DNA of 8,857 bases from Clostridia bacterium (GTDB lineage: Bacteria; Bacillota; DSM-521; Neomoorellales; Neomoorellaceae). The stretch lies in assembly GCA_012727745.1 (NCBI GenBank), contig JAAYGJ010000039.1:1-8857 (forward strand). The letters run 5' to 3'. The translations under genes were made by a program, and so were the position numbers. The number at the start of each line of letters is the position of its first letter. Position 1 is the stretch's first letter. Of the stretch, positions 1 to 5,250 are shown in pieces. The notes beneath the pieces were generated by a model. The model was not told the DNA's origin, made no database searches, and saw only the letters and a program-made list of their open reading frames with translations.

Positions 1-33
1 GGCCAATCCGCCAATCCGCAAAATGCCCGGCAC
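1..33 (-). CDS. fliD: Flagellar filament cap protein FliD, N-terminal fragment cut by the window edge
   Basis: Eleven codons are visible, starting with GTG at 33-31 and reading MPGILRIGGLA. The RI(T/G)GLA(S/T)G start is the hallmark of FliD (HAP2), the cap that sits on the filament tip and helps exported flagellin fold into place. The start is supported by a good Shine-Dalgarno sequence, AGAGGGTG, at 48-41, seven bases upstream, and by a sigma-28-type promoter at 122-96. The position after flagellin and cheX on the same strand fits a late flagellar cluster. The rest of the gene lies outside the window, so the identification rests on the N-terminal motif, the context and the promoter class. 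A short unrelated protein beginning with the same motif is the main alternative. Confidence 0.72.
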   Translation of the reverse strand, partial: MPGILRIGGLA

Positions 34-95
34 TTGTAATCACCCTCTGCCTGCCTATTTATCTGCATTATATAATTCGGACTTATATTATTAAT

Positions 96-122
96 AATTC
101 GGCACAAACTTCAATAAGTTTA
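96..122 (-). promoter_or_regulatory. Sigma-28 (SigD/FliA) type promoter for fliD
   Basis: Reading the minus strand, TAAA (122-119) is followed after exactly 15 bases by GCCGAATT (103-96). The consensus is TAAA, 15 bases, GCCGATAA: the -35 box is perfect and the -10 box keeps GCCGA. Transcription should start near position 89-90, giving a leader of roughly 57 bases before the GTG at 33. The promoter lies just beyond the cheX terminator, so fliD is probably its own late-class transcript. Confidence 0.6.
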
Positions 123-131
123 GGGTAACAA

Positions 132-154
132 GAAAAATCCCGCCTACCGACGGG
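132..154 (-). terminator. Rho-independent terminator after cheX
   Basis: On the minus strand, CCCGTC (154-149) pairs with GGCGGG (144-139), with one G-U pair, around the tetraloop GGTA. ATTTTT follows immediately. It begins 23 bases after the cheX stop codon and separates cheX from the fliD promoter. Confidence 0.75.
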
Positions 155-177
155 TAATTAATTCAAGGATATAGCTG

Positions 178-651
178 TTATGCTGCCTTCTCTTCGTAAG
201 ATATGTTCAACTCTATAACTTGCTCATCGGCAAACAATAAAGGGATACAAATAATTTTGGCGTTATGGGTACTTAATTCAATCTTGTCCCCGGTAAGTAT
301 TGTCGGGGGAGTTACGTTGACATTGATACTTTTTTTAGATAACAAAACCCCCGTATTACCTATAATCATATTGCTAAGTTCTGCAATTGCGCTTTTAGCC
401 ATTTCATCAAGGCTTGGCACCGGCATTCCGCCCATCATGGCCGAAGCAATCCGACAAGCCAGCTCATTGCTGAGATTAATAGTAACATTGCCATAAATAT
501 TCCCGGTTAGACCGATTAATACCACCACATTGTCGCTTGGGTATGGGGTGCATTTTCTATATACTTTACCCACCTGAATTTGCAGCCCGGTCGTTTGGTT
601 AATCACCTCAATACTTGCTGTAATGAAGGGATTAATTAATTCCACATTCAT
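178..651 (-). CDS. cheX: CheX-type chemotaxis phosphatase (CheC/CheX/FliY family)
   Basis: This 157-residue cytosolic protein is the usual length for CheX, which hydrolyses phospho-CheY and so resets the signal that switches the flagellar motor. It opens with MNVELINPFITA, typical of the family. A Gly-rich strand pair (about 40-56) leads to a helix ending in MMGG (about 72-75). The catalytic ExxN motif is present as E91-L-S-N94 within AIAELSNMIIGN. Only one such motif is visible, matching CheX rather than two-motif CheC. The ATG at 651 is preceded by GGTGGG with six bases of spacing, and an in-frame TAG lies directly upstream, so no longer start is possible. It sits between the flagellin and FliD genes with terminators on both sides, so it probably has its own promoter (see 800-850). 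An ExxN protein acting on another response regulator cannot be excluded. Confidence 0.9.
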   Translation of the reverse strand: MNVELINPFITASIEVINQTTGLQIQVGKVYRKCTPYPSDNVVVLIGLTGNIYGNVTINLSNELACRIASAMMGGMPVPSLDEMAKSAIAELSNMIIGNTGVLLSKKSINVNVTPPTILTGDKIELSTHNAKIICIPLLFADEQVIELNISYEEKAA

Positions 652-799
652 CTATGTCCCACCATGTCCTTAATTATATTCGTCAATGCTCCTTTACGCC
701 GCATCGCCAGCAGCCCTCTAGCCCCGTCAACACCTTCATTTCAAACCGCGCTCCGTCCTGGCATGCCTGTGCTTACGGCAATGGGGTTGTACTGCAGAT

Positions 800-805
800 A
801 TTATA
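800..805 (-). promoter_or_regulatory. Possible housekeeping -10 box (TATAAT) for cheX
   Basis: A perfect TATAAT reads on the minus strand at 805-800 in an AT-rich tract between the flagellin terminator and cheX. No good TTGACA lies 16-18 bases upstream, so the promoter is weak or needs an activator. The implied cheX leader would be about 145 bases. No TAAA sits 15 bases before the nearby ACCGATAA, so a sigma-28 promoter is not supported here. Confidence 0.35.
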
Positions 806-820
806 AATTTTTGTTTGCCT

Positions 821-850
821 TTATCGGTTATTATCGTAATTTATCGCAAT
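821..850 (-). repeat. Three tandem 10-bp repeats containing TTATCG, upstream of cheX
   Basis: TTATCG occurs at exactly 821, 831 and 841 on the plus strand (CGATAA on the minus strand). The units are TTATCGGTTA, TTATCGTAAT and TTATCGCAAT. A degenerate TTATCT follows at 852. The 10-bp period equals one helical turn, so all copies face the same side of the DNA, just upstream of the TATAAT at 800-805. This is seen in the sequence. A role as an operator or as bent DNA is inference. Confidence 0.45.
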
Positions 851-890
851 ATTATCTATGCAATAAAAAATTCTGCCTGGTTTAACCATC

Positions 891-920
891 GAAAAGAGGC
901 CCCGGGGAAGCTGGGGCCTC
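891..920 (-). terminator. Rho-independent terminator after flagellin
   Basis: On the minus strand, GAGGCCCC (920-913) pairs perfectly with GGGGCCTC (903-896) across a 9-base loop, followed by TTTTC. It lies 34 bases past the flagellin stop codon and ends a transcript that should be abundant. Little readthrough into cheX is expected. Confidence 0.88.
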
Positions 921-954
921 CTTGTACCTGCCAAACTTTAACTTCTTGCTTTAG

Positions 955-3423
955 CTAGCGCAGGAGCTGGAGCACTGATTGGGGCTGCTGGTTGGCCTGG
1001 GCCAGCATAGCCTGGGCTGCCTGCTGGAGGATGGTCATCTTGGTGAACTCCATCATTTCCTTGGCCATGTCCGCGTCTCTAATACGGGACTCGGCAGCAG
1101 TGAGGTTTTCACTGGAAGTTCCCAGGTTGTTGATGGTGTGCTCCAGGCGGTTCTGGTAGGCACCCAGTTTGGAGCGCTCGGCGGATACTTTTTCAATAGC
1201 GTCGTTGATAACACTAATCGCAGCAGTTGCCTTTTCGTGCGAGGAAACATCCAGTGCATATTCTACATTAACGTTATCTGTGCCATTGGTAACATTGGTA
1301 ATAGCTACATAAGATGCTTCTACGCCATTGTTAGCCGTTACTTTTGCATTGGCTTCTTTACCGCTAACACCCAATGCCAGAGATCTCATATCGTTTACTT
1401 CAATAGTCATGCTTTGACCGCTGTTTGCTCCTACCTGGAAAGAAGCTTGGAAATTCTCATTTTTGTTTGTACTGGTCTGAGCTGTTACAGCAATCATGGT
1501 TTCTTTACCGGCTTTTTGGGTTAAGGTGATACGGTTACTGGAAGCTTCAACTTCATATCTTTCACTTAAGGCAGAATTAGCTGTAATAGCATTGGCCAAA
1601 TTCGATGCTTGCTGGATGGTATCGGCCGCGTAGAGTACGGCGGTGCCATTTGCCAGCCCGGCATGGTTAATGGCATCGGTTACTTCGATATTGACACCAC
1701 CGATTGAATACCTGCCACCCACTGCAACCGGTTCATCTATGGTGAAAGAATATTTGCCCTGTACAGCATCATTGGTTGGCCCAACAACTAAACCATTAGT
1801 AACTGGATCTCCTGTGGCTTGACCCGCTTTTTCTCGGAGGGTGATTTTAGCACCGTCTACAATGGCATCAAAGCGTGCATTTAAGGCGCTGTTGGCATTA
1901 ATAGCTGCGGCTAGGCTGATAGCCTGTTGCTTGGCATCGGTACCTACATTAAACTCTCCATTAGCTGCCTTGGCGCCAGAGGCAACAGCGGTAAAGGTTT
2001 GACCAGCTATATTGATGGTAGCCCCCGCTTTTTCAAAAGCAGTGGAAATTTCAAAGCTGTATTCTCCACGAACTTCTGTTTTTCCGACTGTTGTAGGATC
2101 TAAATCTATTGTAGCCGGTGTAGTTCCAAATTGTACATCACCAGTGGAAGTTAATTTAAAATCGTTGTTTTTAGCGCCATCTTCTTTTGTACCGGTAATT
2201 TTCACCTTATCTCCATCAACAGTAAATGTAAAGTTCGCCAAGGAACCGGTTGACCCTTGTTTTGCCTTGACAGCGTTAAAGGCATCTACGATAAGTTGAG
2301 CTTGTTCTGTAGCCTCATCTCCTGCGCCCGAGGTAGTAGTATCAATAACTAATTTCGCTCCTACTTGATTAACATCGCTTATTCCTTGTTGGGCACCATC
2401 TTCAGCTGTAATACTAATTGTTACACCGGCAAAGGAGATAGTACCTGATTGACCGTCGGTTAAAGCGGTTAAACTTCCGGTAACCCATTCAGCGGCTACT
2501 GCGGCTACGCTTTTATTTACCTCAGTAATGGGAACCCATGAAGAACCTGCAGTGGCTGTTACTGGATCTATTCCTCCGGATATTGTAATACTTTTTCCAT
2601 CTAAATCTGCATTATCAAAACCAACTGATGAAAGAGTAACATCGCCAGTTAAACTATCTTCTGCATCAGTTGCTATTTTAATGGCACTGTTTATCGCATT
2701 AATATCTGCAGGGTTATTGTCATTACCCCAGGATACAGTAATAGTTTTAGTCCCTGTATCGATTGTAGCAGCTAATGCATCTGCAGCTGTACCTGATTTT
2801 GCAAATGCGATTGTATAACCATTATATGATGCATTAGCAGGACCTGTAGCTGTAACTGTACCTGTTGTGCCTCCAAAGTCTGCTGTCCCGCCTCCTGCAA
2901 CTCCAGCATATACTTGCGTTCCTGCAGCAATTTCAGCTCCACCTTTAAAAGCGCCCTTGGCAGCCCCTGCTTGCATAGTGTTTATGGCTATTTCTTTTAC
3001 TTCCCCGCCACCGTTTAAAAGTTTCTGAGTGTTGAACTCGGTGGTGTTACCGATACGGTTGATTTCGGAGGTTAGCTGGTTAATTTCCTTCTGGATTTCA
3101 TCACGGTCAACAGCCACGTTGGTATCGTTGGCCGCCTGGTTGGCCAGTTCACGCATACGTTGCAGAATAGCATGTACTTCATTCAAGGCACCCTCAGCAG
3201 TCTGGATCATAGAAATGCCGTCCTGGGCGTTACGTGAAGCTTGATCCAAACCACGGATCTGGGCACGCATCTTCTCAGAAATTGCCAAGCCGGCCGCATC
3301 GTCACCGGCACGGTTGATGCGAAGCCCTGACGACAATTTTTCCAGTGCTTTGTTGCCCATTGCCTGGTTGCTTGACAACTGGCGGTAAGTATTCAGCGCC
3401 GCAATGTTGTGGTTAATGCGCAT
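955..3423 (-). CDS. hag: Flagellin with an unusually long modular central region
   Basis: This is the filament subunit, exported by the flagellar type III route without a signal peptide. The N-terminal D0/D1 helices (about 1-148) begin MRINHNIAALNTYRQL and include LQRMRELANQAANDT. The C-terminal D1/D0 helices (about 655-822) include FQVGANSGQSMTIEVNDMRS and end NQQPQSVLQLLR, the standard finish. At 822 residues it is far longer than the usual 270-500. The extra length is a roughly 506-residue insert (about 149-654) made of beta-type modules. Two of these (about 452-549 and 555-648) align clearly, sharing G-x-YSF near their starts, ANSAL in the middle and ITL-x-x-KAG near their ends. Looser copies lie at about 197-289 and 316-427. 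There is no cysteine. The ATG at 3423 follows AAGGGGG at 3441-3435. The frame is intact, so the protein is probably functional, with the insert exposed on the filament surface. A sigma-28 promoter and a structured leader precede it. Confidence 0.96.
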   Translation of the reverse strand: MRINHNIAALNTYRQLSSNQAMGNKALEKLSSGLRINRAGDDAAGLAISEKMRAQIRGLDQASRNAQDGISMIQTAEGALNEVHAILQRMRELANQAANDTNVAVDRDEIQKEINQLTSEINRIGNTTEFNTQKLLNGGGEVKEIAINTMQAGAAKGAFKGGAEIAAGTQVYAGVAGGGTADFGGTTGTVTATGPANASYNGYTIAFAKSGTAADALAATIDTGTKTITVSWGNDNNPADINAINSAIKIATDAEDSLTGDVTLSSVGFDNADLDGKSITISGGIDPVTATAGSSWVPITEVNKSVAAVAAEWVTGSLTALTDGQSGTISFAGVTISITAEDGAQQGISDVNQVGAKLVIDTTTSGAGDEATEQAQLIVDAFNAVKAKQGSTGSLANFTFTVDGDKVKITGTKEDGAKNNDFKLTSTGDVQFGTTPATIDLDPTTVGKTEVRGEYSFEISTAFEKAGATINIAGQTFTAVASGAKAANGEFNVGTDAKQQAISLAAAINANSALNARFDAIVDGAKITLREKAGQATGDPVTNGLVVGPTNDAVQGKYSFTIDEPVAVGGRYSIGGVNIEVTDAINHAGLANGTAVLYAADTIQQASNLANAITANSALSERYEVEASSNRITLTQKAGKETMIAVTAQTSTNKNENFQASFQVGANSGQSMTIEVNDMRSLALGVSGKEANAKVTANNGVEASYVAITNVTNGTDNVNVEYALDVSSHEKATAAISVINDAIEKVSAERSKLGAYQNRLEHTINNLGTSSENLTAAESRIRDADMAKEMMEFTKMTILQQAAQAMLAQANQQPQSVLQLLR

Positions 3424-3434
3424 ATTTTTTATTT

Positions 3435-3441
3435 CCCCCTT
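3435..3441 (-). promoter_or_regulatory. Flagellin ribosome binding site
   Basis: AAGGGGG reads on the minus strand, 11 bases before the ATG at 3423, with an all A/T spacer. The spacing is a little long. A stronger AGAGGAGGT at 3494-3486 lies about 62 bases from the start. No in-frame ATG, GTG or TTG lies between that sequence and the ATG, so it does not imply a longer protein. Confidence 0.65.
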
Positions 3442-3456
3442 CTTTAATATTGTTTC

Positions 3457-3487
3457 GTAAAACAGGTGGATCCAGGTCCCGTTTTAC
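3457..3487 (-). promoter_or_regulatory. Flagellin mRNA leader hairpin, candidate CsrA-binding element
   Basis: In the mRNA, GUAAAACGGG (3487-3478) pairs with CCUGUUUUAC (3466-3457) over 10 pairs, including one G-U. The 11-base loop reads ACCUGGAUCCA. The loop displays GGA (3473-3471). Further GGA motifs lie in AGAGGAGGT near the mRNA 5' end and in the Shine-Dalgarno region (GGGGGA). In Bacillus subtilis, CsrA binds the hag leader at a hairpin GGA and at the Shine-Dalgarno site, and FliW relieves this. The stem-loop is seen in the sequence. CsrA control is inferred from that analogy. Confidence 0.5.
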
Positions 3488-3502
3488 CTCCTCTATTAAC
3501 TG

Positions 3503-3529
3503 TTATCGGATTCTCGGCCCCGGACTTGA
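3503..3529 (-). promoter_or_regulatory. Sigma-28 (SigD/FliA) type promoter for flagellin
   Basis: On the minus strand, TCAA (3529-3526) is followed after 15 bases by TCCGATAA (3510-3503). The -10 box matches seven of the eight bases of GCCGATAA, and the -35 box differs from TAAA by one base. Transcription should start near 3495-3498, giving a leader of about 73 bases. Flagellin genes are the classic late targets of this sigma factor. Confidence 0.8.
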
Positions 3530-3600
3530 GGGGGATTTCTACATTTTTCCCTAGCAGCGGTAAAAGTTCGCGGAAAAAGGGCGGTCAACTGTCCGGGGCC
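3516..3600. repeat. Nested inverted repeat overlapping the flagellin promoter
   Basis: The outer arms GGCCCCGGAC (3516-3525) and GTCCGGGGCC (3591-3600) are perfect 10-bp complements. Four more pairs, TTGA (3526-3529) with TCAA (3585-3588), follow across a 2-base bulge. An inner pair, TTTTTCC (3544-3550) with GGAAAAA (3572-3578), lies inside. The 3516-3525 arm occupies most of the promoter spacer and the TTGA/TCAA pair covers its -35 box. No T-run follows on the minus strand, so it is not a standard terminator for the upstream SLH gene. Confidence 0.55.
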
Positions 3601-3606
3601 TGTATT

Positions 3607-5160
3607 TTAATAATAGCTCAGCACCCGCTCGCGGTAGTCGGCCGTCATTTCCTGCTGCAGGTAACGGATAAAGCGGTTTAACAGCACCGCCGCCTCGGCC
3701 CGGGTCAGGGTCTCGTTAGGCTTCAAGTAGCCGTAATCGTCGCCCCGTTCCAGGCCGATTTTATAGGCCACATAGACCGCCTGCCGGGCCCAGGCCGGGA
3801 TGGCAAAATCGTCATAAAAAGGCGTTGCCGGCAGGCCGGCCGGCGCCAGTCCCTCCAGGCCCAAGGCACGCACCAGGATAGCTAGGGCCTCAGCCCTGGT
3901 GATAGTCCGGGCAGCACCAAAGGTGCCCGGGGCCACCCCGCCCATAACCCCCGCTTCTGCCACCGCCCGGTAGTAGGGGTAGGCCGGGTCGCTCAGCGGC
4001 ACATCGGCAAAGAGGGACTGCGTTTCCTCTGCTTGCTGCTGCCTGGCCTGCCTGCGGCTAAGGTTATTATTGCCCCCGGCCTGCCGGGCCTCTGCTCCCG
4101 GCAGGGGCAGGTCCAGGACCGCTACCAGAGCCCGGGCAAACTGGCCGCGTAAAAGGTAGGCGGTGGGGTGAAAATAGTCCCCTGCGTCGCCAAAGGCTCC
4201 CAGGCCGTAGAGGATGCGGATGTCCGCCTCAGCCCAGTGGCCGCTGACATCAAAGAGGTTCGCCACCGGCAGGCGCTCTTTGACCGGTAGCGTCTTTAGC
4301 TCGTAGCTGCCCTGCCGCCGCAGCCAGCGGTCACTGTCCGGCACCCCGTCCTCCAGGTCCGGGAAACTGCCCTGGTAGCTCAGCACTTCGCTGTTGACCG
4401 TATTGGCCACGTAGCCGCCGGAAAAGCTGATGGACAGAGGCTCGTTGGCCTGGTACTCCAGATAGCGGGAGCGGCTGTAGCTGGTGGCCTGGCTGTAGCT
4501 GCAGCTCCACTCTGCGGGCAGCAGCGTGTCCCGGTCGAGAGCTACCTGACCGCTGAAGCTTACGGTGCCCTCTTCGCGGGCCGTCTCGGTGCTGCCCCAG
4601 GCATGGCTGTAGCCCACGTTATGGCCGCCGCTTTCCAGGATGACTTCCGCCAGGCCGTTGTTGACGCTGTATACCTTGCGGCAGCTCCAGTTGCCGCTGA
4701 CATAGTCAACGCCAGGCTGGTGATCTATCAGGTCCGAACGGGAGAACTGGAAATCTTCCAGGTTGTAGCGGTCTGAGCCGATTCTGATCGTTTCCCGGAA
4801 GCGTTCCAGAGCGGTTGTGGCTACCTCCTGCTTGCCGTTTGTTTGGCTGGTGGTGGTGAAGCTGATTGTACGGGTCAGCTTGATGCCCTTTTCTTTGTTC
4901 TCCAGCGTATAGGTCAGGTTGGCGGTGCTGCTGCCGTCCCGGGAGCGGCCGCTGCTCTGCCGCAGCGTCCCCTTCAGCAGCACCGGCTCGCCGGTAAGAT
5001 AGAGCATTTCGGCGTACTCCACATCGCCCCGGATGCCCCCCAGCCAGCGGTAAGGCTCAGCAGCCGCGGCCTGGGGAACAGCAGCAGCCAGGCTAAAGAG
5101 CAGAAATAAGACCCCTGCCGCCAGATAAAAACTTCCCCGCCGCAGCATAACTTTAAGCAT
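3607..5160 (-). CDS. Secreted protein with C-terminal SLH cell-wall anchoring repeats
   Basis: The 517-residue product begins with a Sec signal peptide: basic MLKVMLRRG, a hydrophobic core and a likely cut after AAAA at 34. Residues about 35-300 form a domain I do not recognise, rich in Ser, Thr and Tyr and probably beta-structured. Its only two cysteines, C160 and C220, both lie in WSC tripeptides. Three SLH repeats follow at about 302-350, 383-434 and 448-500. Repeats 2 and 3 carry the TRAEA motif and repeat 1 a weakened LLRGQFA. SLH domains bind pyruvylated secondary cell-wall polymer, so the protein should be attached to the outside of the wall. The ATG at 5160 follows GGAGGGGGG at 5175-5167. 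The ATG at 5148 would also keep the signal peptide. It lies 90 bases after the upstream SLH gene and is probably in the same operon. The role of the N-terminal domain is unknown. Confidence 0.85.
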   Translation of the reverse strand: MLKVMLRRGSFYLAAGVLFLLFSLAAAVPQAAAAEPYRWLGGIRGDVEYAEMLYLTGEPVLLKGTLRQSSGRSRDGSSTANLTYTLENKEKGIKLTRTISFTTTSQTNGKQEVATTALERFRETIRIGSDRYNLEDFQFSRSDLIDHQPGVDYVSGNWSCRKVYSVNNGLAEVILESGGHNVGYSHAWGSTETAREEGTVSFSGQVALDRDTLLPAEWSCSYSQATSYSRSRYLEYQANEPLSISFSGGYVANTVNSEVLSYQGSFPDLEDGVPDSDRWLRRQGSYELKTLPVKERLPVANLFDVSGHWAEADIRILYGLGAFGDAGDYFHPTAYLLRGQFARALVAVLDLPLPGAEARQAGGNNNLSRRQARQQQAEETQSLFADVPLSDPAYPYYRAVAEAGVMGGVAPGTFGAARTITRAEALAILVRALGLEGLAPAGLPATPFYDDFAIPAWARQAVYVAYKIGLERGDDYGYLKPNETLTRAEAAVLLNRFIRYLQQEMTADYRERVLSYY

Positions 5161-5250
5161 GACTATCCCCCCTCCAGAGCAGCGCCTTAACTTCAGCCTG
5201 CTTTAACCCCCAAATTTTGTTCTATCACTTAGGCTCAACTTGAAGACGCC

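Larger units (their letters stand above)
652..890 (-). other. Intergenic region between the flagellin terminator and cheX
   Basis: The upstream half (about 785-890) is AT-rich and carries the TATAAT and TTATCG repeats. The cheX-proximal half (661-780) is 54% GC by direct count (65 of 120). It contains a possible 18-codon minus-strand reading frame, MRRKGALTNIIKDMVGHR (704-648). That frame is preceded by GAGGG and its TGA overlaps the cheX ATG. No RNA gene is recognised. The region may be a long leader or the remnant of a small gene. Confidence 0.4.

Noticed and set aside
3..18. Tandem 8-bp repeat CCAATCCG
   Set aside because: It is explained by the codons for Arg-Ile-Gly-Gly-Leu at the start of fliD.
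72..80. Second ATAATTCGG copy, 22 bases from the one in the fliD promoter
   Set aside because: No TAAA lies 15 bases upstream on the minus strand, so it is not a second sigma-28 promoter; two 9-bp copies in AT-rich DNA are weak evidence for an operator.
664..885. Open plus-strand frame of 73 codons between cheX and the flagellin terminator
   Set aside because: There is no ribosome site before the ATG at 664, it runs through the AT-rich repeats, and the neighbouring genes, promoters and terminators all point the other way.
3486..3494. AGAGGAGGT as the real flagellin ribosome site, with a longer N-terminus
   Set aside because: No in-frame ATG, GTG or TTG lies between it and 3423, and MRINHNIAAL is the standard flagellin start.
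5161..5250. Promoter or terminator between the two SLH genes
   Set aside because: No convincing -35/-10 pair and no hairpin with a T-run is seen in these 90 bases, so co-transcription is the simpler reading.
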